DNA of 64,000 nucleotides from JAAXGX01 sp965203565 (lineage in GTDB: Bacteria; Acidobacteriota; Vicinamibacteria; Vicinamibacterales; UBA8438): positions 3,885,504 through 3,949,503 of the forward strand of contig OZ241896.1 of NCBI GenBank assembly GCA_965203565.1. The letters run 5' to 3'. The first letter of the stretch is position 1, and the number at the start of each line of letters is the position of its first letter. The translations under genes and the position numbers were made by a program. This document shows positions 53,321 through 61,989 of the stretch, in pieces. The notes under the pieces were generated by a model. The model saw only the letters and a program-made list of their open reading frames with translations. It searched no databases and was not told where the DNA came from.

Positions 53321-54298
53321 TCAGCGCCGTTCCGGGGTCTCGCGAAGAGTTGGCGGGTCTTTGGAGGGCGGCGGCCCGGATGGGTTCGCATTCTTGTAGA
53401 AGCGCGACTCCAAAATTCGCATGCGCTGCTTGTAAAGCTCCTTCTGGTCCAATGCGGTGAGATCGAACGCCCGGACGAAGAACCGGCATTCCTCTCTGAC
53501 ACTCCAGTCGTAGATCTCCTTCGTCTGGTCCAGAAACTGTTCGGGGTCCAACTGCCTCCCGGTTCGGACCCGTGCGAGAGGAAGCGACGCCCGCTTCGGT
53601 TCATGCTGCGGCGCCCGCGCCGGCTGAATGACGTAGCCCTCGGCGTTCATGGCCACGTCGAACAGGTAGGCGACGGTTCCGTCGTCGTTGTACCAGCAGC
53701 TCGGGTGATCAGTGCCCCCGCCGCCTTGCGCCTGCGCTTGCAGCCGCTCGATCCGTTCGTTCGCCCGGTCGAGCTCGGCCGCCAGATCCTCCGAGTCGGC
53801 GCCGGCGTGCTCACGCCAACGCTCTGCGTCCCGGACGATCTTTTCCAGGGAGTGCGGCGCCGGTTCCTCGCCGCGGCCACGAAGCGCGTCGTCGATTGCC
53901 TCGTAGACGGTGATGGCGTCGCGCATCTCGTCAGTCGTCAAGCCCGCTTCACGTCCCGCCTGAACCACTTCGGCAAGCTGCGTCATGGTTTCAGGGGTCG
54001 ATTCGATGCCGGCGTCGTCAAGCGCCTCGTCGAGCCGAACCAGTTCTCGCCAGTTGTCCCGGTGCGTCCGGACCGTGTCCAGAAATGCATCAGGGTCGTG
54101 ACCGCGCTCCACGAGGAGCAGCCGCAGTTCCTCGTATCGTTCAAGGCCTTGTTCCGCGTCGCGGCGCCGGTCCGCTTCCCGGCCGAGCAGGACGGTCAGC
54201 ATCAGGAGCAGAACGAAAATGATCAGGACGGCGGTCTCCGCCATCGTCAGTCCCAGGACGAGGCCCCGGGGGAAAGTGCGCCTTCGATCCGGAGTCAT
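53321..54298 (-). CDS. Single-pass membrane coiled-coil protein, MotB-like position
   Basis: A 325-residue protein with one N-terminal membrane helix (12-38) containing Glu21 at its start (TMAETAVLIIFVLLLM). It is followed by a long helical, coiled-coil-rich region. The C-terminal ~110 residues form a beta/alpha domain with two cysteines (HPSCWYND, EECRFFVRAFDL). The topology resembles MotB/ZorB-type stator partners, but no Asp in the helix and no OmpA-like C-terminus is seen. The ATG lies 2 bases after the stop of the ExbB/MotA-like gene, so translation is coupled. It is the last gene of the five-gene operon. Confidence 0.6.
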   Translation of the reverse strand: MTPDRRRTFPRGLVLGLTMAETAVLIIFVLLLMLTVLLGREADRRRDAEQGLERYEELRLLLVERGHDPDAFLDTVRTHRDNWRELVRLDEALDDAGIESTPETMTQLAEVVQAGREAGLTTDEMRDAITVYEAIDDALRGRGEEPAPHSLEKIVRDAERWREHAGADSEDLAAELDRANERIERLQAQAQGGGGTDHPSCWYNDDGTVAYLFDVAMNAEGYVIQPARAPQHEPKRASLPLARVRTGRQLDPEQFLDQTKEIYDWSVREECRFFVRAFDLTALDQKELYKQRMRILESRFYKNANPSGPPPSKDPPTLRETPERR

Positions 54299-54300
54299 CG

Positions 54301-55599
54301 CTACGGAGCGAACCACCGGCGACGCTTCGACGCGGTCTCCGCCGTCTCGATCTTCCGGACCAGGGCTGCGAGCGCGTTCGTCATGCGGGTCAGTTCCTCG
54401 TTCACGGCGCGGATGCGTTCGACCGACCGGGAGAATTCGTCACGCACGCCGGCGACCTGGCGCGCGGCGTCCTGCGCGTCTTCACCGAACCGGGAAACGC
54501 GGTCGCCAACAGCTTGCAGGGACGCCGCGGCTTCGCGCGAACCGTCCGCCGCGCTGGCCGCGGCCTTCGCAAGGTCGCCGCTGTTCTTCACCGCCTCGCT
54601 GATTCGGTTCATAGCCTGCTCGTTGCCGGCAAGCGCCCGCTCGCGCTGCGCGTCGGCTTGCCGCAGTTGATCGAGCAGCGCCGAAAATTCGGCCGCCGCC
54701 GCGCGCAGCTCGCTCGACGCCGGTTCGACGGCATGGTCGAGAAAGGCCTGGCGGAAATCGACGGCTCGGATCCGCTCGGCTTGCGACCGGAGCGATTCGT
54801 GGATCCCGCTTGCGCCCGCGGCCAGTTCACCGGATCGCTGCTCGACGGCTTCTGCCACCGAATCGGCCCCGGTCCGGAGGCGCTTTACGGCGTCATGGAA
54901 TTCGGTCAGGACGGCGGCGCTCCGTTCCAGCTCCTGCATCCGATTCACGACAGCTTCCGCAGCCGTCTGCGATCCTTCTTCGAACCTCGCTATCGCCCGC
55001 TCGAGAGACAACGAGCGCCTGAGCGTCTTCGAGGCGACCGCCTGCGCGTCGTCGAAATCACGAACCAGCTTCTTCCCGAAGCCTTCGAAGTCCTTCCCCA
55101 GTTGCTCGCGGAAGCTCTTGAAGTCCTGAACGGTGTAGTTCATTTCGGCCTGAAGCTCGCGCGCGGCCTGCGCCAGGTTCAGGCGCGCCGAATCTTCCAT
55201 CGCCGCCAGCTCGTCGTCCGCCGTGCGGCCGAGGAGAATGCGCAGCGCCATCCCCAGGATGGTGGTGGAGATCGCGATGCCGAAGTTGGTGACGATGCCC
55301 TCCGCGCCCTCCTGATCGGCGCCGAAGCGGTAGAGCGAATGCCCCAGGGAGGTCAGCGTGTAAAGGAAGCCCAGGTAGTACAGATTGTCGCCGGTCGAAT
55401 CGGCTCGCGGCCGGTTGTTTTCGAAGTCCCAATGCAGGCAGGCATACGCCAGCATGAGCATGCAGGGTACGGCCGTGACGACGACCTGGCTGTCGATCAG
55501 CCCCTTCAGCGCCAGGATGAAGATGACGCCGGCCACGAAGAACCCGAAGAAGCGCCAGCGATCGTTTTCGGCCGACCATGCCTCGGGGCGTCCGGCCAT
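54301..55599 (-). CDS. ExbB/MotA/ZorA-like membrane protein with long coiled-coil tail
   Basis: A 432-residue protein with four membrane helices (16-34, 38-56, 72-91, 101-124). The last two have the ExbB/TolQ/MotA pattern (YLGFLYTLTSLGHSLYRF, EGIVTNFGIAISTTILGMALR). Such subunits form a pentameric proton channel. A cytoplasmic tail of ~300 residues is helical, Ala/Glu/Arg-rich and probably coiled coil, as in ZorA, and ends WFAP. No zorC or zorD genes occur here. It overlaps the VWA-like gene by a shared stop/start base. Channel function is inference from pattern. Confidence 0.7.
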   Translation of the reverse strand: MAGRPEAWSAENDRWRFFGFFVAGVIFILALKGLIDSQVVVTAVPCMLMLAYACLHWDFENNRPRADSTGDNLYYLGFLYTLTSLGHSLYRFGADQEGAEGIVTNFGIAISTTILGMALRILLGRTADDELAAMEDSARLNLAQAARELQAEMNYTVQDFKSFREQLGKDFEGFGKKLVRDFDDAQAVASKTLRRSLSLERAIARFEEGSQTAAEAVVNRMQELERSAAVLTEFHDAVKRLRTGADSVAEAVEQRSGELAAGASGIHESLRSQAERIRAVDFRQAFLDHAVEPASSELRAAAAEFSALLDQLRQADAQRERALAGNEQAMNRISEAVKNSGDLAKAAASAADGSREAAASLQAVGDRVSRFGEDAQDAARQVAGVRDEFSRSVERIRAVNEELTRMTNALAALVRKIETAETASKRRRWFAP

Positions 55600-56447
55600 C
55601 AGTTCAGCCCGTCGATCTTACGGACTCCCGCCAGCCGGCCGTTCTGATCCGCGATCCAGCGCTCCCAGAATTCGATCAGCCGCCGCTCGCCGCCGATCCG
55701 ATCGTGCTCGTCGCGCTGGATGAACAGAATTTCGACGTCGACGCCCCGAAGGTTCGTGCGCAGGGCGCGGGCGCCTGCCGTACCGACGAAAGCTTCGTAG
55801 TCGAGTGGATCGTCGAAGAACGACAACTGTTCGGAGTGCTGCACCAGATCGGAAACCACTACGAGACGCTTGGGAACGTCCTGATGCCGGCGGCGACCCA
55901 GGACCGTCACGGCTATCGCCTGGACGTTCTCCATCAGCGGCGACGCCGGTGCGGGAGCGCGATTCAGGAGTTGCTGAAACCGCTCTTCGAGGGGTTGCTC
56001 GTAATTGTCCTGCAAGCGGCGCCGGATGAGTTCCGGGTTCGATATGAGTGGATTGGCCTCGTCCGGATCTCCAGGGTTGCAGACAGTAAGCAGGGAAGGC
56101 AGCGGGTCGTCGTTGCGGTCCGGGTCGATCGGCGACGTTTCGTAGGCGATCATCATTTCGTCCGGCCGACTGGACGCCACGAGGTCGTCGAGGCGCCCGA
56201 GAACGTGGGCGCGGCTCACCGGCCCGACGCGGTCCGTCGTGTCGATCAGAATCGCCGTGACCTTGCTGGGACCGTCGTCAGGGCACATGGTTTCGGGATC
56301 GCGGGCGACGGGGTCGGGCTGCAACACCCACATGGCCAGAATTCCGACGACGGCAAGAACGCCCAGAGCGATGCCTGCCAGCGCCGGTCCGCTCGTCCAT
56401 TCGGAACGACTTCTCCGGCGCGCGCCGCGCCGTCCTTGTGGCGTCAT
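55599..56447 (-). CDS. Membrane-anchored VWA-like protein
   Basis: A 282-residue protein with one N-terminal membrane helix (20-42) and a periplasmic domain. It has a VWA-like start (VTAILIDTTDRVG, a DxTxD-like MIDAS), then MIAYETSPI, and later RLVVVSDLVQHSEQLS and ADQNGRL. A metal-dependent ligand-binding role fits, but the full MIDAS cannot be confirmed. Its start is 46 bases after the stop of the interrupted coiled-coil gene, and its stop is fused to the ExbB/MotA-like start. It is the likely periplasmic sensor or anchor of the complex. Confidence 0.6.
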   Translation of the reverse strand: MTPQGRRGARRRSRSEWTSGPALAGIALGVLAVVGILAMWVLQPDPVARDPETMCPDDGPSKVTAILIDTTDRVGPVSRAHVLGRLDDLVASSRPDEMMIAYETSPIDPDRNDDPLPSLLTVCNPGDPDEANPLISNPELIRRRLQDNYEQPLEERFQQLLNRAPAPASPLMENVQAIAVTVLGRRRHQDVPKRLVVVSDLVQHSEQLSFFDDPLDYEAFVGTAGARALRTNLRGVDVEILFIQRDEHDRIGGERRLIEFWERWIADQNGRLAGVRKIDGLN

Positions 56448-56492
56448 GTTCGGATTGCGGGAAGCGCCTGCCCGGAATACGAGTCCCGCTGA

Positions 56493-57020
56493 TCAAACCT
56501 TGGCCGATTCCGTTGCAAGCGAGACGTCAGCCGGAGCGTTCGCCTCGCCGCCGTTCAGGATTCTGCTCCGGGCCGTCTTGTAGTGCCCGTGTATCCGGTC
56601 GGTGGCCTGCTGGTAGTCGTCCTCGATCTGCTGGAGCTGCTTTTCCGACAAGGGGGCCACGTCGTCCGGCGGGTCGTCCATTTCCGGACGCTCCAGGCTC
56701 CACAGCCCGTGGTGAAAATCCCCGCTGCATTCGAGCAGCGATGCATCCCGCCTGACTGCGTTGTTCGTCGGTTGCGTATGCCCAATATGCGCCCTCCTCA
56801 CGCCTTGTCAGCCGGGCGCCTCGCCGCTCTCTGTGCGACGCGGGGTTCCACCACGGGCTGTCCAGGGCTTCCGATGGGCCTCCGGAGTCCGCCCGTCCGG
56901 ACGAGCGCTGCGATTCGCTTCCCGGTACTCCGCGATCAACTCGGCGCCGGCTCGCTCCAGGTCGTCGACGTATCGGCGGAACTCTTCGATCAACCGGCGC
57001 TGGTTGGCCGCGATGCGCAT
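56493..57020 (-). pseudogene. Coiled-coil protein gene interrupted by MITE copy C
   Basis: Reading from ATG 57020 gives MRIAANQRRLIEEFRRYVDDLE..., a coiled-coil start. MITE copy C interrupts it after codon TGG (RKPW). The frame resumes on the far side as SLERPEMDDPPDDVAPLSEKQLQ and runs to the stop at 56493. Removing the 158-bp element plus one 4-bp duplication (162 bases, 54 codons) restores one uninterrupted frame of about 121 residues. As it stands, a stop inside the element truncates it. The ATG overlaps the end of the upstream gene by 31 bases, so the two were probably coupled. A frameshifted C-terminal half of that upstream protein is the alternative reading. Confidence 0.7.
56703..56860 (-). 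mobile_element. MITE-like palindromic element, copy C
   Basis: A 158-bp copy in the same orientation as copy B. It is flanked by a perfect TCCA direct repeat (56699-56702 and 56861-56864). It has inserted inside the coding sequence of the small coiled-coil gene. This is the clearest evidence that the element transposes, because the empty site can be reconstructed in frame. Confidence 0.9.
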
Positions 57021-57640
57021 GCGAGGAGTCGCCGCTGGAAGTTGGTGTGGACGAAGTTGCGGCTGAGCGGACCAAAGGCGAAGAACGGCGGCAGCAGATT
57101 CGCCAGGCTGATGCCGAAAGCGACGCTGTAAGCGCCCACCAGGCCGAGTTCGTTGCCCTTGGCGAGAAACACCGAGTTGGCGATGCTTTCGACGAGGAAC
57201 AGAATAGCGACTACGCCCCAGGAAAAAATCCGCCAGTTGGCGTCGGGGTAATTCGGCTCCCGATGCAGTCGATTGTCCTGTCGGAACTTTCGGAGGTCCT
57301 CCAGACGCTTGTCGGCCTCGACGCGCCTGTGGTGGATGTCCTGGCTTCTGATCTGTCCGACGTCGTCGAGCCTGGTGAACGCATTCTGCTGCGCGGTGTT
57401 CATGTCGCCGCGCCATTCCGGGCCGTGGAGCTTCTTGAGGTGCTTGTCCGCCTGCTCCAGTTGATCTTCCAGCGATGATCTCTCGTCCCGCATGAGTCGT
57501 TCGATCTTCTCGACGATCGGATGCTCGTGCGGATCGTGGGACGACTCCGGCGTCGGCAGACCCCGTTGGCCGGCGTCGTGCCCGAGGTGGACGGGATCGA
57601 GCTCGTCACGAAGTCCGGCGACGTCGATCGGTCTGGACAT
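56990..57640 (-). CDS. Two-helix membrane protein with N-terminal coiled coil
   Basis: A 216-residue protein. Residues ~40-120 are a charged coiled coil (IERLMRDERSSLEDQLEQADKHLKK). Two membrane helices follow (137-160 and 166-190), joined by a short loop with KGNELGL, and then a short basic tail. I do not know a named family, though I recall similar proteins next to ExbB/MotA-like genes. It heads the five-gene operon; a perfect TATAAT lies 54 bases upstream. The end overlaps the start of the interrupted gene. Confidence 0.6.
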   Translation of the reverse strand: MSRPIDVAGLRDELDPVHLGHDAGQRGLPTPESSHDPHEHPIVEKIERLMRDERSSLEDQLEQADKHLKKLHGPEWRGDMNTAQQNAFTRLDDVGQIRSQDIHHRRVEADKRLEDLRKFRQDNRLHREPNYPDANWRIFSWGVVAILFLVESIANSVFLAKGNELGLVGAYSVAFGISLANLLPPFFAFGPLSRNFVHTNFQRRLLACASRPTSAG

Positions 57641-57684
57641 GAGACTTCTGCGCCGTCAGAAAGCGCGACGGGGATGCATCCGAA

Positions 57685-58212
57685 TCACGAAGGGATTATA
57701 CGCGGAGTCTCGGCCGCGCCGGCAACCGGTGGCCGCCGTGTCGCGCCACGCTGGGAAGCACTCCCTGCGCCAGCGTCGCCGCCTGATTCGGTCGCCCGGC
57801 GGACAGACCGCTGCGGCGTCAATCCCATCGACCGCAGCAGCCGACCGACCGACCCCAGGCTCAGCGTCACGCCATATTGCCGCTGAATCAGGTCACGGAC
57901 CATCGCCCGCGTCCAGATCGCGAACTCGAACTTCAGTTGCGGCGGGTTGTTCTCCGTCACCGTGCGATACACCCAAGCGCGCTGACGCTCGGTCAGCTTG
58001 GGCGGCCGGCCCGGAATCGGCAGCGCCCGCAACGCGTCGACGCCCCCTGCGCGGTACTTCGCCAGCCAGCTATACACCACCGTACGGGCGAAGCCCAACT
58101 CCCGCATGACCTCGGAGGGCGTCTCCCCGTCCTCCTCAATGCGTTGGACCGCTCGAATCCGAATAGCTTCAAGCGTTTTGTGATCAAGGGCGCGACCATC
58201 TCGTTTCTTCAT
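57685..58212 (-). pseudogene. Truncated IS630-family transposase
   Basis: From ATG 58212 (MKKRDGRALDHKTLEAIRIRAVQ...) about 130 residues match the N-terminal helix-turn-helix and winged-helix part of IS630-type transposases. RELGFARTVVYSWLAKYRAGGVDALRALPIPGRPPKLT and GVTLSLGSVGRLLRSMGL are typical. The DDE catalytic domain (~200 residues) is absent, and the last ~45 residues match nothing I recognise. It is a remnant, inactive alone. It separates the membrane operon from the Fic gene. Confidence 0.8.
57695..57700 (-). promoter_or_regulatory. TATAAT -10 of the membrane operon
   Basis: A consensus TATAAT on the minus strand lies 54 bases before ATG 57640. It falls at the 3' end of the IS630 fragment. 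No good -35 was found. The leader has no other feature I can assign. Confidence 0.5.
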
Positions 58213-58231
58213 GACAATCTTCGGGCCCCAA

Positions 58232-59512
58232 TTACGAAGAAAAGTGCTTCTTGATGACGTCTTCATAGAAATCTTTGCCTATCTTCTCAATTTTGTCCTT
58301 CTTGATTTTATCGCCGACGTGACGTGACACGAATCGTTCCGAACGAGCACTGTAGCCAATTTCCCGCATGCCAGGGACATTGGGCGCGTCTATATTTTCA
58401 AGCCGCTCGTAGAAATAAGAACCCGACGGTTCCTCGCGCACTATCCACAACGTAACATCACAATCCTTCCGCAGGGCATGACTAGGACCTGCAAAAAAGA
58501 AAAGATACCGCGCGGTTCGATCTCCGCTACGAAAATCAACCCTGAAAAACCACGTGCGCTTGGCTGACTGCCCATTCTTGATCTTCATGTATTTTTCAAC
58601 CTCCAGGTGGCCGAATTCTCGAAAATAAATTCGAGCAGCCGACGCCGACTCGGATATCATCTCGGCGGTCTGACGCATGTACCCCATGAGAAGATCCATG
58701 GCGCTCCGCCAGACTTCATGCTCGTTTCTCAGCTTTGCGGCTTCCTGAGCCTCGAAACGCTCCGCCAGGGATTTGACCCACTGTTCCTGTCCCTTCCGCT
58801 CCTTCGCGGCGTCTTCATATTCCTCCAGGCTCTCGTGCACGCATTCGCACAAGAGCGCCACGAAGCTCGACAGGTCTGATGCTTGCGCAGTTTCCAACGC
58901 GTCGTAGTAGCGCAACCGATCGTCTCGGTTGATTATCGCAATAGGAATGCCGAATCGCATCAGAACGAGGTTCATCAAGAGCCTGGCGACTCGGCCGTTT
59001 CCATCAATGAAAGGGTGAACGTGCACGAACCACGCGTTGTCGTCGTCCACCCCCTTCAAAACAAGGGAATGAATCTCACGAATGTCTCGCTCCATAATCG
59101 GATTGTCCGGATTCGAAACCAAATCCTCCAGAAAGTCCGTCGCCTGCCCGAGATTCCTGGCTTCTGCCTGATCCTTGAGCGATTTACCCGTCAATGTCAT
59201 GCCCATTTCGACAACTTGGCGCGTTTCGCCCAAGCCCAGCTTGTTTCCTTCGATGGCGTTCGAATGGTAAATATTCTTGATCCGAAAGTACTTTCTTATC
59301 CTATAAAGCACTTCGGGAGTCAAACTCCCCTCGGCTCGCAAATCCGACACTCGTCTCGCGATCTCGTCAAGAGTCGTCTGTTGCGATCGTGAGTAGACGT
59401 ACGGACTTCCCGGGATCTCGATTTCGTTCACCCTTGACCTCCGTCTCAGGCGCCCACCAAAGTCGATTTCGTTGAGCTTCGGTCCTCTTGATACGTTATC
59501 ACGCAGGACCAC
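58232..59512 (-). CDS. Fic-domain protein lacking the flap segment
   Basis: A 426-residue Fic protein (GTG 59512; GTG 59431 is possible). The inhibitory helix motif SNAIEG lies at residues 84-89, and the catalytic HPFIDGNGR follows at 166-174. Between IREIHSLVLKGVDDDNA (ends 160) and WFVHVHPF the usual ~45-50 residues are missing. That segment would contain the GxYR region, the substrate-positioning flap and the following helix. The C-terminal ~240 residues are helical then beta and unrelated to common wHTH tails. Base composition is clearly lower in GC than its neighbours, a sign of transfer. AMPylation of a target is expected only if the shortened fold still works. Confidence 0.8.
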   Translation of the reverse strand: MVLRDNVSRGPKLNEIDFGGRLRRRSRVNEIEIPGSPYVYSRSQQTTLDEIARRVSDLRAEGSLTPEVLYRIRKYFRIKNIYHSNAIEGNKLGLGETRQVVEMGMTLTGKSLKDQAEARNLGQATDFLEDLVSNPDNPIMERDIREIHSLVLKGVDDDNAWFVHVHPFIDGNGRVARLLMNLVLMRFGIPIAIINRDDRLRYYDALETAQASDLSSFVALLCECVHESLEEYEDAAKERKGQEQWVKSLAERFEAQEAAKLRNEHEVWRSAMDLLMGYMRQTAEMISESASAARIYFREFGHLEVEKYMKIKNGQSAKRTWFFRVDFRSGDRTARYLFFFAGPSHALRKDCDVTLWIVREEPSGSYFYERLENIDAPNVPGMREIGYSARSERFVSRHVGDKIKKDKIEKIGKDFYEDVIKKHFSS

Positions 59513-59522
59513 GACCCGCCGC

Positions 59523-59909
59523 TCACACTTCTATCATCCGCGAACGGAGCATCGTCCCCACAAATCGCGCCAGGCGCTCCTCGGCCGGTTCGACGCGCTC
59601 GCCGAACTTCGTCCGCAGACGGGCGGCTATCTCCGTCAGCGGCGTCTCGCCGTCGCACGCTCTCCATATGCAGGCGCCGACCTCGTCGAGCCGGATGCGG
59701 TAGCACGGGTCGCCCAGCCGGGCGGCGAGCCAGCGGCCGACGCGGCCCTCGCCGAACTTCGGACGCAGCACGACGCAGCGGCCGCCGGCCGCCTCGCGCC
59801 AGTCCAGTCGCCGGCGCGGACAGGTCTTCCAGCAGTCGGATGCGGCGGGCGGGCATCCCGCATCCGGGGCGCCGGGCGCCGGGCGGTCGTCCGCGCCGGC
59901 GGCCGCCAT
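59523..59909 (-). CDS. PqqD-family small protein
   Basis: A 128-residue protein with a PqqD-like winged-helix core of ~85 residues (RIRLDEVGACIWRACDGETPLTEIAARLRTKFGE). PqqD proteins are peptide-binding chaperones for radical SAM peptide maturation. A Cys-rich N-terminal extension (CPPAASDCWKTCPRRR) is unusual. No radical SAM partner or PQQ precursor peptide is nearby. It overlaps the OPT transporter gene by one base, suggesting coupling; no link between peptide binding and peptide transport is proved. Confidence 0.75.
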   Translation of the reverse strand: MAAAGADDRPAPGAPDAGCPPAASDCWKTCPRRRLDWREAAGGRCVVLRPKFGEGRVGRWLAARLGDPCYRIRLDEVGACIWRACDGETPLTEIAARLRTKFGERVEPAEERLARFVGTMLRSRMIEV

Positions 59910-61915
59910 CAGCTTGTCCCGCCTGCGCCGGCGGATGCGTCGCCGCGCAGTGCGGCGAGCGGCGTCCGGACCAGCAGGTGGTGGAGCAGGACGAAGACGA
60001 GCGCGCCGCCGAGCGCGCTGTCGGCGATCTGCGGCAGGTCGAGCCACGGCGCGGCCTCGCTCGCGCCGACGAGGAAGGCGAGCAGCACCGCCATCAGGGC
60101 CTCGCCGGCGATGAAGCCGGACGAGAGGAGGACGCCGGTGTTCACGGCGCGGGTCCGCGCCTCGCCGGCCGCCTGCCGCTCGTCCATCTTGCGCGACAGC
60201 CACCAGCTTGCGACGCCGCCGACGAAGATCGCCGACGTCGAGGGGAACGGCAGGTACATGCCGACCGCTATCAGCATCGGCGACGGCGCGCCAGTCAGGA
60301 TCAGGACCGCCGCCAGCGCCATCCCGGCGATCACCAGCGGCCACGCCATCTCGCCGCCGACGATCCCCTGCGAGATGAGCGCCATCAGGCCGGCCTGCGG
60401 CGCGGGCAGCTCGGGGCTGCCGATCTCGTACACCCGGTCCATCAGGATCATCGGCCAGATCAGGACCAGGGCGGCGATGGTCACCCCGATCAGCTCGCCC
60501 ACCTGCATCCGCCACGGCGTGCCGCCGAGGATGTGGCCCACCTTCAGGTCCTGCAGCATGTCGCCGGCGATGCCGCAGGCGCAGCAGACGACGCCCGCCA
60601 CCGCCAGCACGCCGAGCACGCCGCCCGAGCCGGTGACGCCTATCCCGACCATGACGACCGCCGCGATCAGCAGCGTGCTGAGCGTCAGGCCGCTGATCGG
60701 GTTGTTGGAACTGCCGAGCAGCCCCACCAGGTAGCCGGCCACCGCCGCGAACAGAAACCCGAGGACGATCATCAGGACGGTCAGCAGGAGCGCGCCGCCG
60801 AAGCTCTCGCTGAAGTACCAGTAGAGGCCGAACAGCGGTACGGCGAGCGCGGCTATCGCCGCTCCCACCTTCCGGAAGTCGATGTCGACGTCCTGCCGGC
60901 CGCCCTCCCCCGCCTGCGCCGTCCGGATGTCGCCCAGCGCGCGGCCGATCCCCTGGGCGAGCGACGTCCGGAGCGTGTACAGCGTGTAGAACGCCGCGAC
61001 GATCATCGTCCCGACGGCGAGCGGCCGGACCTGCCGCAGCCAGATCTCGGTGCTCAGGGCGGCGAAGCCGCCGGCGCCGGCCGCCTCCGCCGCGAGCGCC
61101 GGGTTCAGGAACAGGCCGAGCGGCACGAGCACCAGCCAGCCGAGGACCGCGCCGGCGAACAGGGTGGCCGCTATCCGCGGCCCGACGATGAAGCCGACCC
61201 CGACCAGCGCCGGCGACGCCGCCGGCGACTGGAGCAGGAACCCGCCGGCGTAGCTCACGCCCCGGCCCGCCATCTCGATGGTCGACCGGCCGAGCGAGAC
61301 GAACCGGGTCGCCGAATCGGCGACCAGGGTCAGGCCGTTGCCGTTCTTGACCAGCTCCCACGCGCCGGCTGTCCCCATCGCCTTGAAGACGAACGCGGCG
61401 CCGGTCCGCCGGCCGCCCTGTCCCGCCTTGACCAGCTCGGCGGCGGCGACGCTCTCCGGGAACGGCAGCTCGGCTTCGACCACCAGGGTGCGGCGCAGCA
61501 CGATGATGAACAGCACGCCGAGCACGCCGCCGACCAGCATGATGGCGGTGCTCTCCCAGTAGCGCAGCTCGTCCCACACGCCGCTGATGACGAACGCGGG
61601 GATGGTGAAGATGGCGCCGGCGACCAGCGCCTCGCCCACCGAGGCGGTGGTCCGCGCCATGTTCTCCTCGAGGACCGAGCCGCCGACGATGCGCAGCGCC
61701 GCCATCGCCACCACCGCGGCCGGGAACGTCGCCGCCACCGTCAGGCCGGCCCGCATCCCGAGGTAGGCGTTGGCGGTGCCGAGCACGATCGCCATGGCGA
61801 CGCCGATGAAGAGGGCGCGGAACGTCAGCTCCGGCAGGTCGGACGCATCGGACACGAACGGCGCTAGCGGTCGGGACGACGGATCGGAGGTCGCAGGCAT
61901 GCGGCCATTCTGCAC
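59909..61915 (-). CDS. OPT-family oligopeptide transporter
   Basis: A 668-residue protein with about 14-16 hydrophobic segments and OPT-family features: ELTFRALFIGVAMAIVLGTANAYLGMRAGLTV at the first helix, SNNPISGLTLSTLLIAA in the middle, and DLKVGHILGGTPWRMQVGELIG. OPT proteins import small peptides or metal chelates with proton coupling. The alternative start ATG 61900 lies five codons in. It is upstream of, and coupled to, the PqqD-like gene. Confidence 0.9.
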   Translation of the reverse strand: MQNGRMPATSDPSSRPLAPFVSDASDLPELTFRALFIGVAMAIVLGTANAYLGMRAGLTVAATFPAAVVAMAALRIVGGSVLEENMARTTASVGEALVAGAIFTIPAFVISGVWDELRYWESTAIMLVGGVLGVLFIIVLRRTLVVEAELPFPESVAAAELVKAGQGGRRTGAAFVFKAMGTAGAWELVKNGNGLTLVADSATRFVSLGRSTIEMAGRGVSYAGGFLLQSPAASPALVGVGFIVGPRIAATLFAGAVLGWLVLVPLGLFLNPALAAEAAGAGGFAALSTEIWLRQVRPLAVGTMIVAAFYTLYTLRTSLAQGIGRALGDIRTAQAGEGGRQDVDIDFRKVGAAIAALAVPLFGLYWYFSESFGGALLLTVLMIVLGFLFAAVAGYLVGLLGSSNNPISGLTLSTLLIAAVVMVGIGVTGSGGVLGVLAVAGVVCCACGIAGDMLQDLKVGHILGGTPWRMQVGELIGVTIAALVLIWPMILMDRVYEIGSPELPAPQAGLMALISQGIVGGEMAWPLVIAGMALAAVLILTGAPSPMLIAVGMYLPFPSTSAIFVGGVASWWLSRKMDERQAAGEARTRAVNTGVLLSSGFIAGEALMAVLLAFLVGASEAAPWLDLPQIADSALGGALVFVLLHHLLVRTPLAALRGDASAGAGGTS

Positions 61916-61989
61916 GACGCGGCGCCGGTTGTCACCCCGGCGGCCCGCCGCGGGCCGGCCTGTGATACGGTTGTCGGGAAGCTCCCTCG

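Noticed and set aside
56990..57640. A frameshift joining the 57640 gene to the 57020 frame
   Set aside because: The ATG at 57020 starts a good coiled-coil frame and overlaps the previous end as coupled genes do, so two genes are simpler than a frameshift. The frameshift is kept as an alternative.
53321..57640. Calling the membrane operon Zorya
   Set aside because: ZorC (EH-signature) and ZorD (helicase/nuclease) are absent and the MotB-positioned protein lacks an OmpA-like domain.
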